Shown here piece after piece: positions 1 to 6,282 of a DNA stretch of 9,829 nucleotides. The notes below the pieces were generated by a model. The model had not been told where the DNA came from, made no database searches, and saw only the letters and a program-made list of their open reading frames with translations. A program made the translations under genes and the position numbers. The DNA lies in contig JACQDI010000276.1 in the NCBI GenBank assembly GCA_016201195.1, forward strand, positions 1 to 9,829, in the 5' to 3' direction. This DNA is from Acidobacteriota bacterium (GTDB lineage: Bacteria > Acidobacteriota > Terriglobia > Bryobacterales > JACQDG01). The stretch's first letter is position 1. Each line of letters begins with the position of its first letter.

Positions 1-73
1 CAGCGGCATCGTCCAGCGCCTGGAGCAGGTGGCAGCCGACCAGATCCTCACCGTGCGAGAGCCAGTAGAGTAA
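1..73 (+). CDS. C-terminal end of an unidentified protein (5' truncated by window)
   Basis: The second forward frame is open from the window edge to a TAA at 71-73 and encodes 23 residues, SGIVQRLEQVAADQ followed by ILTVREPVE. The mix of an amphipathic, helix-like stretch and a short beta-like end is what a real protein C-terminus looks like. The gene is followed directly by a palindrome-rich element and then by a convergent gene, which fits a true gene end. Too little is visible to name a family. Confidence 0.5.
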   Translation, partial: SGIVQRLEQVAADQILTVREPVE

Positions 74-192
74 ACCTGCGGCTTGCCCCAAAAGCCGGCT
101 GGAAGCCAGCTCGCAAGCAGGACTGCTTGCCCCACCTCGTCAGAGGAAAATATAGAAACTCCAGGAGTACGGCTCCGGGTGACTTGAATCCG
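74..192. repeat. Convergent intergenic region with two tandem palindromes (REP-like, possible bidirectional terminator)
   Basis: Between the end of the first gene and the end of the convergent methyltransferase lie two palindromes. GCTGG-aag-CCAGC covers 98-110, and GCAAGCAG-ga-CTGCTTGC covers 113-130, a perfect 8-base inverted repeat. The ten-base word GCTTGCCCCA occurs at 81-90 and again at 125-134, framing the hairpins. There is no clear T-tract, so this is more like a dispersed palindromic element that may also terminate transcription from both sides. The rest, 135-192, shows nothing recognisable. Confidence 0.5.
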
Positions 193-969
193 TCAAGCGC
201 TGGGGGATCTTCGCGCCAGGTAAAAGGTTCGACACCCGGGACGGATCCAAGGATCGTCTCGAAAGAACGGCGTCGCGTCCCAGGAACGGATCTGGTCGAA
301 ACCGGCCAGGTGCAAGCTGCGTTGGATTTCGGCCGGAGCCCAACACACCTCTTCGACGCGCTCGCGGGAGCGCCGCCAGCGGCGCCCCTCGCGAACGAAC
401 CACTCGGCGATGGTCCAGCCCTTGTCCCGGCGAGCGTCGTAGCCGCCATGCATGACCAGCACCAGACCGGGTCGTTCGATCCACCAAGTGCTGGGCCAGA
501 TTTTCTGGAACGCCATCCGGTTGTTGACATCGAAGCAAAAGTAGCCGCCCGGCCGAAGCGCCCGCGCGACCGCTCGCGCCACGCGAGTCAAGTCGACCTT
601 GCGTGGGACATGATTGATAGCGTCGAACTCGCACGTAACCAGATCGACTGGTTCGGGCAAGCGGAAGGTTCGCATGTCGGCGCGCAGGACGCGAACGGGC
701 ACGCCGGCGCGTCGAGCTTTTTCGTGCGCCAGGCGGCACATCGTGGGAGAAAGATCAACGGCGAAAACTTTGAGGCCCCGGCGCGCCATCGCCAACGCTG
801 TCGTTCCGGTGCCGCAGGCCAGGTCGCAAGCGGACCCGAGCTGTGGAAGGATTTTCCCAAGCAAAACGCGCCGGGCCCGTTGCCAAACCCGGTGGAAGGG
901 AAAGAAAAAGAACCTGTCGTAATGCACTGCCAGCAACCTGTAAGGCGGGCAGGCGCGAACTTGAGCCAT
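193..969 (-). CDS. Class I SAM-dependent methyltransferase
   Basis: The 258-residue protein has the Rossmann-type methyltransferase core in the usual order. The glycine-rich SAM loop (motif I) is CDLACGTGT at residues 48-56. The acidic residue that binds the ribose of SAM is D72 in AVDLS. ADM at 97-99 marks the adenine-binding region. A motif IV-like strand DLVTCEFDAINHV lies at 109-121, and LRPGGYFCFDVN at 138-149 is the typical post-motif strand. It resembles the small soluble methyltransferases of the Methyltransf_25/11 group, with a C-terminal beta-rich part (about 165-258) that would set the substrate. The substrate cannot be read from sequence. It starts 3 bases after the stop of the amidating-lyase-like gene on the same strand, so the two are probably cotranscribed and translationally coupled. 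No strong Shine-Dalgarno is visible beyond purines in the end of that gene. It is probably cytosolic, unlike its secreted partner. Confidence 0.85.
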   Translation of the reverse strand: MAQVRACPPYRLLAVHYDRFFFFPFHRVWQRARRVLLGKILPQLGSACDLACGTGTTALAMARRGLKVFAVDLSPTMCRLAHEKARRAGVPVRVLRADMRTFRLPEPVDLVTCEFDAINHVPRKVDLTRVARAVARALRPGGYFCFDVNNRMAFQKIWPSTWWIERPGLVLVMHGGYDARRDKGWTIAEWFVREGRRWRRSRERVEEVCWAPAEIQRSLHLAGFDQIRSWDATPFFRDDPWIRPGCRTFYLARRSPSA

Positions 970-972
970 GGA

Positions 973-1881
973 TTACTTCTTCACGAACTTCTGCACCCGC
1001 ATCCCCAGGTGCACGTCGGTGACGTAGACGTCGCCGTTGCGCCCCGCCGCCACGTCGTGCGCCCAGTAGAACTGCCCGTCGTAGCTGCCGAACGATCCGA
1101 ACTGCTCGAGGATCTTGCCCTCCGGCGTGAGCTTGAGCACCCGCCCGCGCTCCGGCGGCTTGGGGTTCATGTCCCCTCCATCGACCACCCACAGGAAGCC
1201 GTCGCGCACGGTCATCCCCCACGGGCGCCCCAGCTCCGCGCTCTTCCACAGCGCCAGGAACTTGCCGCTGCCGTCGAACACTTGCACCCGCCCATTGGCC
1301 CGGTCGGCCACGTACACGCGCCCCTGCGCATCCAGTGCGATTCCGTGGGGTGTGTCGAACTGGCCCGGCTGGTCGCCCTTGCTGCCCCAGTCCAACAGGA
1401 ACTTTCCATCGGCAGAGAACTTGGCCACCCGGCTGTTTCCGTAACCATCGGACACGTAGAACTCTCCGCTCGGGCTAACCACCACGTCGGTGGGCCTGTT
1501 GAAATGCGTCCCGTCCAGGCCGGGCACGCCCTTCGCCCCCAGGGTCATCAACAGCTCGCCGCCGTGGCTGAACTTGAATACCTGGTGCCTTCCCACGTCG
1601 GTGACCCACACGTTGTCCCGCGAGTCCACGTTCAGTCCGTGGGCGGTGACGAACATGCCGTCTCCCCACGAGGCGAGGATCTTTCCTGTCTCCCCGTCAA
1701 AGCACAAAATCGGCCGCTCGCCGCGGTGAAACACCCACACGTGGTTGTGTGAATCCACGTCCACACCGGACACTTGCCCCAGGGCGAATCCGTCCGGCAG
1801 TTGCGGCCATCCATGCACCACCTGGTAGGCGGCGGAGGCCCGAAAGCAACCCAGCACCAGCAACAGCGCAATTTTTCGCAT
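973..1881 (-). CDS. Secreted NHL-repeat protein, peptidyl-alpha-hydroxyglycine alpha-amidating-lyase-like (PAL-like)
   Basis: The 302-residue protein begins with a signal peptide (MRKIALLLVLGCFRASAA), so it is exported. The rest is a beta-propeller of NHL repeats with strong resemblance to the lyase domain that makes C-terminally amidated peptides in animals. Family landmarks visible here are R53 (HRGERP), H81 (AHGLNVD), TDVGRHQVFKF (94-104), Y147 in SDGYGNSR, H179 (PHGIALD), R194 (ADRANGR) and H275 (AHDVA). In the animal enzyme, as I recall it, the three histidines bind zinc and the Arg/Tyr residues are catalytic; all are kept. The methionine before the last histidine is Trp-Ala here. The frame is open to 1974, but the start at 1881 puts the signal peptide at the N-terminus and sits 6 bases after a promoter -10 box. 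No monooxygenase (PHM) partner is in the window, so amidation itself is not shown; the propeller may act on another hydroxyglycine-like substrate. Confidence 0.8.
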   Translation of the reverse strand: MRKIALLLVLGCFRASAAYQVVHGWPQLPDGFALGQVSGVDVDSHNHVWVFHRGERPILCFDGETGKILASWGDGMFVTAHGLNVDSRDNVWVTDVGRHQVFKFSHGGELLMTLGAKGVPGLDGTHFNRPTDVVVSPSGEFYVSDGYGNSRVAKFSADGKFLLDWGSKGDQPGQFDTPHGIALDAQGRVYVADRANGRVQVFDGSGKFLALWKSAELGRPWGMTVRDGFLWVVDGGDMNPKPPERGRVLKLTPEGKILEQFGSFGSYDGQFYWAHDVAAGRNGDVYVTDVHLGMRVQKFVKK

Positions 1882-1887
1882 GGGTAG

Positions 1888-1916
1888 ACTATACCTCAGA
1901 ACACCCCGGCTCACAA
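1888..1916 (-). promoter_or_regulatory. Predicted sigma70-type promoter of the amidating-lyase-like gene (leaderless transcript)
   Basis: Read on the minus strand, TTGTGA (1911-1916, 4 of 6 matches to the -35 consensus) is followed after exactly 17 bases by TATAGT (1888-1893, 5 of 6 matches to the -10 consensus). Six bases then lead to the ATG at 1881, so transcription would start at or next to the start codon. A GAGG lies 12 bases before the ATG, too far for a good Shine-Dalgarno and mostly upstream of the predicted transcript. Confidence 0.55.
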
Positions 1917-1964
1917 CTGAACATCGAACAGCGGCTTTTAGCAAAGCTCGCCGGGAATGATGCC

Positions 1965-1993
1965 TAGACATCAAACAAGAATAGTTCTATGAT
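1965..1993 (+). promoter_or_regulatory. Predicted sigma70-type promoter of the toxin-antitoxin pair (leaderless transcript)
   Basis: TAGACA (1965-1970, 5 of 6 to consensus) and TATGAT (1988-1993, 5 of 6) are separated by exactly 17 bases. The -10 box ends 6 bases before the ATG at 2000, which predicts a leaderless message; no Shine-Dalgarno precedes the ATG. The geometry is the same as that of the divergent promoter for the gene at 973-1881. Confidence 0.6.
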
Positions 1994-1999
1994 GTTCTT
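1977..1999. promoter_or_regulatory. Possible VapB operator overlapping the -10 box
   Basis: An inverted repeat AGAA-tag-TTCT lies at 1978-1988, and a wider pair AAGAA (1977-1981) and TTCTT (1995-1999) encloses the -10 box. Antitoxins of the ribbon-helix-helix type usually repress their own promoter through such short inverted repeats, so this is a reasonable autoregulation site. The arms are short and AT-rich and could arise by chance. Confidence 0.3.
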
Positions 2000-2275
2000 A
2001 TGCGAACCACCTTGACCCTGGACCCCGACGTAACTCAGAAACTGAAGAGCCGAGTGGCCGAGCAGAAGGCGCCGCTGAAAAAAGTCATCAATGATGCTCT
2101 GCGGCGAGGTCTCGCCACCAGGCCGGAACCCAAGCCCAAGGCACCTTTCCGCGTGGCGCCCCATTCGTTCGGCTTTAAGCCGGGCATTGATGTGACCAAG
2201 CTCAATCAACTGCTCGACGAGTTGGATGTGCAAGAGTTCGCCTCCAAGCTCCGAGTTCGGAGAAAGCGGCGGTGA
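2000..2275 (+). CDS. vapB: Type II antitoxin, ribbon-helix-helix VapB-like
   Basis: The 91-residue protein begins with MRTTLTLDPDVTQKLKSR, the beta-strand and first helix of a ribbon-helix-helix DNA-binding fold, followed by a second helix (about 25-40). A proline/lysine-rich linker (about 41-52) leads to a C-terminal part, FGFKPGIDVTKLNQLLDEL (57-75), typical of the segment that wraps the toxin. The tail RVRRKRR is very basic. Length and layout fit the DUF2191-type VapB antitoxins. Its stop overlaps the toxin start in the sequence GTGA (2272-2275), so the two are translationally coupled. It should neutralise the downstream PIN toxin and repress its own promoter. The family assignment rests on these motifs and on the neighbour. 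Confidence 0.8.
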   Translation: MRTTLTLDPDVTQKLKSRVAEQKAPLKKVINDALRRGLATRPEPKPKAPFRVAPHSFGFKPGIDVTKLNQLLDELDVQEFASKLRVRRKRR

Positions 2276-2718
2276 CCATTCCGGACGTCAACATCCTGGT
2301 TCACGCCTACGACGCCGATTTCCGCCAGCATCAGGCTGCCAGGGACTGGTGGGAAGAGGCACTCAACCTTCAGTACCCCGTTGGATTGCCTTGGGTAGTC
2401 ACTCTCGGCTTCCTTCGCATCGTGACAAACCGCAGCATCCTCGCCCGCCCACTGCCTGTGGCGGCCGCGCTCGACATCGTTCGGTCCTGGCTGAAACGGC
2501 CGGGAGTCCGCATCCTGGTTCCCGGCGAGCGGCACGGCGACATCGTGTTCGGCTTGCTGGAGGAACTCGGCGCCGCGGGAAATCTCACTACCGATGCTCA
2601 CCTGGCGGCGCTGGCTATCGAATACCGGGCCGAGATCGCCTCCACCGATGCGGACTTCGCTCGCTTCCCCGGCCTGCGGTGGTTCAACCCGCTCTCGTCG
2701 AGGAAGCGCTTGGCCTGA
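2272..2718 (+). CDS. vapC: Type II toxin, PIN-domain ribonuclease VapC-like
   Basis: The 148-residue protein is a PIN domain, the fold of metal-dependent RNases that cleave tRNA or rRNA when the antitoxin is lost. Acidic residues expected at the Mg site are D5 (PDVNILVHAYD), D108 in LTTDAHLAALAIE, and D126/D128 in STDADFARFPGLRWFNP, the characteristic PIN C-terminus. The second canonical acidic position, usually a Glu in the helix after residue 40, reads WVVTLGFLRIVTN with G46; this GFLR form is, as I recall, found in a VapC subgroup. The start is GTG, overlapping the antitoxin stop by four bases. The gene ends 11 bases before the end of the convergent aminotransferase, with no room for a terminator beyond a 4-base GGCC repeat. 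Confidence 0.85.
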   Translation: MTIPDVNILVHAYDADFRQHQAARDWWEEALNLQYPVGLPWVVTLGFLRIVTNRSILARPLPVAAALDIVRSWLKRPGVRILVPGERHGDIVFGLLEELGAAGNLTTDAHLAALAIEYRAEIASTDADFARFPGLRWFNPLSSRKRLA

Positions 2719-2729
2719 AGATGGCCTTA

Positions 2730-4022
2730 TCAACGGAGCCGCTTGAATACTTCCTCTGCCGCCTCCAGCGTTCGTCCTAGCTCGTCCCCAGTATGGCTGG
2801 CCATGATGTTATTCCGTTTCAACGCCAGCGGCAGCAGGAAGAATCCGCGCTCGACCATCTCCCGCCGGAACCGCACATCCTTCTCGCGATCGTTCCGCAA
2901 CAAGTCCGTGTATGTCTCGACCGGCGGCTCCTGAAAGTAAACAACGAACACCGACCCGAACTGCGCCACGTGGGCCTTCACCCCGTATTTCTTGATCAAT
3001 CCTGAAAGCTCCCGCGCCATCATCGCGCCGTTCGCGAAGAGCTGCCGGTGGACGCGTCCATCCTCCAGCTCCTCGATCGTGGCCAGCGGCGCCGCCATGC
3101 CCACCGGATGCCCGTTGTACGTCCCGGCGAAGAACACGTCGCCCCCGCCGGTCTGGAAGCGGTCCATCAGCTCCCTCTTGCCGCACAGCGTCGCGCACGG
3201 ATACCCGTTGGCCATCGCCTTGGCCACCGTGGTCAGGTCCGGTGTGACCCCGCAGTAGCCTTGGTAGCCCCCCAACCCGTGCCGGAACCCCGTGATCACC
3301 TCGTCGAAGATCAGGATCACCCCGTGTTGCGTGGCCAGCTCCCGCAGCCCCGGCAAAAATTCCGGGCGCGGTAGCACGCAGCCGATGTTGTGCGGGATCG
3401 GCTCGAGGATGATCGCCGCCACCTGGTCCCCCTCGCGCCGCAGCGTGGCCTCTACTTCGTCGATCCGGTTGAACGTCAGCACGATCGTGTTTTCGATCGC
3501 CTCCGCCAGCATCCCCGTTGAGCCGGGATCATACCGCCCGATCTTCTCCGCCGGGCTGATGATGTTCATGCACAGGTAGTCGTGCCAGCCGTGATAGCAG
3601 CCCTGGAACTTGATCAGCTTCTTCTTCCCCGTCACCGCCCGCGCCAGCCGCACGGCGTTGTAGGTGGCCTCCGAACCTGAGTTGCAGAACAACACCTTCT
3701 CCGCTGAAGGAATGCACCGGCATAGCTTCGCCGCCAGGCGAATCTCGAGGTCCGTGGTCCCCACGCCGACCAGGTCGAGCGATTCCACCGCCTCGATTAC
3801 CTTGCGATTCACCGCGGGGTGGCTGTGCCCCAGCAAGATCGGTCCGAACGCGGCGTGAAAGTCGATGTAGGCCTTTCCATCTGCGTCATACAGCATCGAT
3901 CCGACCGCCTTGGTGAACACCAGGGGCGGGTCGAGCGCGCGCGTGGAGGAGTTGACCCCTCCGGGAATGTACTCCAGCCCCTCGGCAAACAATTCTGCGT
4001 TGCGGGTCTCAGTTTTCAGCAT
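2730..4022 (-). CDS. Class III PLP-dependent aminotransferase, glutamate-1-semialdehyde aminomutase (HemL)-like
   Basis: This is a full-length fold-type I PLP enzyme of 430 residues. Landmarks are IPGGVNSSTRA (19-29), the N-terminal signature of the glutamate-1-semialdehyde aminomutase group; NSGSEAT (114-120) for phosphate binding; GCYHGWHD (141-148) with the ring-stacking aromatic; FDEVITGFR (239-247), whose D240 contacts the pyridine nitrogen; and K268 in TTVAKAMANGYP as the Schiff-base lysine. GTYNGHP (300-306) replaces the GTLSGNP usual in true HemL. With several such departures and no heme genes nearby, it is more likely a relative acting on another amino compound than the heme-pathway enzyme, though HemL cannot be excluded. 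The ATG at 4022 leaves the usual short N-terminal helix; an AAAAAGG lies 10 bases upstream as a modest ribosome binding site. It is probably cytosolic and probably monocistronic. Confidence 0.85.
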   Translation of the reverse strand: MLKTETRNAELFAEGLEYIPGGVNSSTRALDPPLVFTKAVGSMLYDADGKAYIDFHAAFGPILLGHSHPAVNRKVIEAVESLDLVGVGTTDLEIRLAAKLCRCIPSAEKVLFCNSGSEATYNAVRLARAVTGKKKLIKFQGCYHGWHDYLCMNIISPAEKIGRYDPGSTGMLAEAIENTIVLTFNRIDEVEATLRREGDQVAAIILEPIPHNIGCVLPRPEFLPGLRELATQHGVILIFDEVITGFRHGLGGYQGYCGVTPDLTTVAKAMANGYPCATLCGKRELMDRFQTGGGDVFFAGTYNGHPVGMAAPLATIEELEDGRVHRQLFANGAMMARELSGLIKKYGVKAHVAQFGSVFVVYFQEPPVETYTDLLRNDREKDVRFRREMVERGFFLLPLALKRNNIMASHTGDELGRTLEAAEEVFKRLR

Positions 4023-4042
4023 AAAGTTGATACCTTTTTACC
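4023..4042. promoter_or_regulatory. 20-base divergent gap between two start codons
   Basis: The ATG of the minus-strand aminotransferase (4020-4022) and that of the plus-strand mutarotase-like gene (4043-4045) are separated by 20 bases, rich in A on one strand. No convincing -35/-10 pair fits in this space, so each promoter must lie partly inside the other gene. The minus-strand gene has AAAAAGG here; the plus-strand gene has no Shine-Dalgarno. Confidence 0.45.
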
Positions 4043-5143
4043 ATGAACCGCCTCCTGCTGTTTCTGCTCCCTGCCCTCTGCGCCGCCCAGGTCAAGCCCG
4101 GCCGCTTCCAAGGCCGCGACGCCTGGACGCTTGACACGCCCCGCCTGCGCATCACGATCCTCCAATCGGGCGGCCACGTAGGCGAGATCACGCTCCGCGA
4201 TCCGGACGCGGTCAACCCGCTGTGGATCCAGAAACGTCCCACCATTGATACCGATCAGTACGACCCGGCGAAGCACGAAACATTCTATGGCGGTGGCGCC
4301 GGCGCGCGCCTGATGAGCGGCCTCGTCGGCCACAACGTCTGCTTCCCCTTCTGGGGCAATCCCTCCCCCGCTGAAGGACGGGCGGGCATGACGTTCCACG
4401 GCGAAACCGGCATCGTCCGCTGGAAGCAGCTCGCCGCCGGCGCGGACTCCCTCACCGTCTCGGCCGACCTCCCCGAGTCCCGCACCCGCTTTACCCGCAC
4501 CCTGCGCGTCTCGGGCCAGGTCGCCTACTTCCAGGAAACCGCCGAGAACTTGAGCGCCTGGGACCGTCTCGTCGGCTGGTGCGAGCACGTCACCCTGGGC
4601 CCGCCGTTCCTCGAAAAAGGCGTCACCCTCACCGACGCCTCCTTGACCCGCGGCCGCTCCAACGGCGACGCCTACGGGCGCGAGCTCGTTTGGCCCGCCG
4701 ACCTGCGCACCGTCCGCAACGTCGAGCGCTCCGGCTTGGTCGACAATTTCCTGGTCGATCCCACCCGCCCCTACGGCTTCTTCGCCCTGGTCCATCCCCG
4801 CCTGCGTCTGCTGCTCGGCTACATCTTCCCCCGATCGGATTTCCCCTGGCTCAACATCTGGGAAGCCAACAACCCCGAGATGCTCACCCGGGGCATGGAG
4901 TTCAGCAACACCCCTTCGCACGGCACCATGAAGACCCTGGTCGCCACCCCGCGCCTGTTCGACACCCCGGCCTACGAATGGCTCGACGCCAAAGGAAAGC
5001 TCACCAAGCGTTTCGCCGCCTTCACCCTCCGCGTCCCCGAGAATTACCAGGGGGTGGCCGATGTCCGCCTGCTCGCTGGCAAGCTGGAGATCGTCGAGCG
5101 CAACACTGGCCGCACTCTCACCCTAGCCTTCGACGGCCTGTAA
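4043..5143 (+). CDS. Secreted protein with galactose-mutarotase-like fold
   Basis: The 366-residue protein starts with a signal peptide (MNRLLLFLLPALCAA, cleavage before Q16), so it is exported. The remainder is beta-rich and has the features of the aldose 1-epimerase/galactose mutarotase-like superfamily: an early strand pair (RLRITILQSGGHVGEITL, 34-51), FHGETGIVRW (118-127) with H119 at the place of the first active-site histidine, and GWCEHVTLGPPFL (178-190) with H182 at the place of the second. A late aromatic strand FPWLNIWEANN (267-277) completes the sugar-binding groove. Such proteins bind or epimerise sugars, or act as accessory sugar-binding proteins; the substrate is not evident. 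No ribosome binding site precedes the ATG, but the signal peptide fixes the start. The divergent neighbour is 20 bases away. Confidence 0.75.
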   Translation: MNRLLLFLLPALCAAQVKPGRFQGRDAWTLDTPRLRITILQSGGHVGEITLRDPDAVNPLWIQKRPTIDTDQYDPAKHETFYGGGAGARLMSGLVGHNVCFPFWGNPSPAEGRAGMTFHGETGIVRWKQLAAGADSLTVSADLPESRTRFTRTLRVSGQVAYFQETAENLSAWDRLVGWCEHVTLGPPFLEKGVTLTDASLTRGRSNGDAYGRELVWPADLRTVRNVERSGLVDNFLVDPTRPYGFFALVHPRLRLLLGYIFPRSDFPWLNIWEANNPEMLTRGMEFSNTPSHGTMKTLVATPRLFDTPAYEWLDAKGKLTKRFAAFTLRVPENYQGVADVRLLAGKLEIVERNTGRTLTLAFDGL

Positions 5144-5290
5144 GGCCCCTTGCTGAGCTTTGCCACTTGGCGTGAAATCACGGTGTCCAAAAAAGCAGCG
5201 ATTCCGCAACCAAGATTTCTTAGCCGGCCAAAGCATTTGATTCCAGTGGTGTTTAGTCTCTCTGCTGGCAGGGGGGCAAATTCGCATTGT

Positions 5291-5316
5291 GGCCCCAATC
5301 CGTCGATTGGGCGGCC
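5291..5316. terminator. Hairpin downstream of the mutarotase-like gene (no T-tract)
   Basis: CCCAATC (5294-5300), a CGTC loop and GATTGGG (5305-5311) form a perfect 7-base stem; after a two-base bulge it extends by GGC/GCC. It lies about 150 bases after the stop of the mutarotase-like gene. The lack of a following T-run means it may be a structural or palindromic element rather than an intrinsic terminator. Confidence 0.35.
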
Positions 5317-5499
5317 GGCGTGCGGGTGAGCGGCCTCCGGGCCGGCTTTGGCGAGGTCACCGGTCCTCTTCAGGCGCAGGTAGCGAGAGGTTCAGCCCAG
5401 GCGTCGCCGCCCTAATCAGCATTTTGGCTCACGGCGCGTACACTTCCTGCCCGTTTTGCCGAAAAAGGGCGACACTCTTCTCCCTGTCAATTCTCTCCC

Positions 5500-5528
5500 T
5501 TGTGCACCTAGTCTTACTGTGGTAGAGT
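5500..5528 (+). promoter_or_regulatory. Weak promoter candidate for the three-gene operon
   Basis: TTGTGC (5500-5505) and TAGAGT (5523-5528) are 17 bases apart in a less GC-rich segment about 75 bases before the GTG at 5605. They match the sigma70 consensus at 3 and 4 of 6 positions. The spacing and place are right but the boxes are weak. Confidence 0.3.
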
Positions 5529-5604
5529 ATCGTCATCCGCTAGGAACGGTCGAAGCCGCGCCTGGTTCAAGACTGGGCAGGGTCTCAGGGCTGGGGAGGT
5601 CAAC

Positions 5605-6273
5605 GTGAGTTTGACCGAAGTAGAGCATATTTTCGCGGGCGTTCACGAGGCGGGGATCAACGACTTTCTTCAGGCGTTCTTTACCGCCAGGCCTCGTCAT
5701 CTCAACTACGGCACTTCGTTGTTTGTTCCGGTTACGACAGCGGCCGCCACCAACATGGCAACCATCCCGTTTCCGGGTATCCCTGGCGGGATTCACTGGG
5801 CCGTCAGTTTCACCATCCCTACGGTGGACCTGTTTCCGGACAGCAGCGGAGGAACGGCGCCGCTAATTCCCGGACCAGGGCAATTCAGCGTCAAGACCAG
5901 GGTCACCCTCACGGTCGGGTGCGGCACTTGGAATAACGGAGATAATGTGCCGGGGACCTTTCCAGGGCCGCCTCCCTCGTTCACTCCTCTTACGACCACG
6001 CTTGACGTGTTCGCGTTGGGCCATCTCACCAGCGTGTACTTCGGACCCGGCAACGGACGAATCGGCCTGCGGGTGGACAGCGTCGAAATCGTCAATATCA
6101 CTCCGGACACGTTGGAATCCGTCGTCGAATGCATCATCCGCATGATTCTCGACGCGGTGGCGCAAACCATCAACCTGCCGTTTAACGCTCTCACCATCGG
6201 CTTCGTTTCCCTGATCCTCCTGCGAGGGCCAGAGATTGAAGACGATCAGGTGAAACTGTACGGTGACGTGTAA
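5605..6273 (+). CDS. Uncharacterised acidic beta-rich protein, first gene of operon
   Basis: The GTG start is set by an excellent ribosome binding site, GGGGAGGT (5593-5600), four bases upstream. The 222-residue protein has no signal peptide. It begins with a predicted amphipathic helix (about 3-28, EVEHIFAGVHEAGINDFLQA), then RPRHLNYG (29-36), then a long beta-rich middle with proline/glycine turns (40-165), and ends with a second helix (168-188, PDTLESVVECIIRMILDAVA) and a hydrophobic strand (195-206). A helix, curved-sheet and helix order is reminiscent of TULIP-type lipid-binding domains (BPI, P47/OrfX), but I cannot show homology. It is acidic overall. The stop is followed after 9 bases by the next gene, whose ribosome binding site begins in this gene's stop codon. 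I do not recognise the family. Confidence 0.75.
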   Translation: MSLTEVEHIFAGVHEAGINDFLQAFFTARPRHLNYGTSLFVPVTTAAATNMATIPFPGIPGGIHWAVSFTIPTVDLFPDSSGGTAPLIPGPGQFSVKTRVTLTVGCGTWNNGDNVPGTFPGPPPSFTPLTTTLDVFALGHLTSVYFGPGNGRIGLRVDSVEIVNITPDTLESVVECIIRMILDAVAQTINLPFNALTIGFVSLILLRGPEIEDDQVKLYGDV

Positions 6274-6282
6274 GGAGCAGCC
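6272..6282 (+). promoter_or_regulatory. Ribosome binding site for the gene at 6283
   Basis: AAGGAG overlaps the TAA stop of the previous gene and lies 5 bases before the ATG, fixing the start and indicating coupled translation. The nine bases GGAGCAGCC (6274-6282) recur exactly at 7071-7079 before the third gene. Confidence 0.75.

Larger units (their letters stand above)
5144..5604. other. 461-base non-coding gap with hairpins, upstream of the three-gene operon
   Basis: No reading frame here has a convincing start, composition or family resemblance. The first part (5144-5280) is ordinary spacer. A strong hairpin and repeated GGCCGGC words occupy about 5291-5347. The last 150 bases turn pyrimidine-rich and less GC-rich, as expected of a promoter region, and end in a good ribosome binding site for the gene at 5605. 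No tRNA was seen. Confidence 0.5.

Noticed and set aside
127..1752. Open plus-strand frame of 541 codons across the methyltransferase and lyase-like genes
   Set aside because: It is antisense to two clear protein families, its translation is His/Pro/Arg-rich with no domain pattern, and it crosses the boundary between the two genes. It is a GC-rich shadow.
1882..1974. Longer N-terminus (31 extra residues) for the lyase-like protein
   Set aside because: It would bury the signal peptide inside the protein and place the start within the antitoxin promoter region; the ATG at 1881 has a matching promoter.
4016..4921. Minus-strand open frame of 301 codons opposite the mutarotase-like gene
   Set aside because: It is Gly/Ala/Glu/Asp-rich with no motif, and it overlaps a well-supported gene with a signal peptide and the start region of the aminotransferase.
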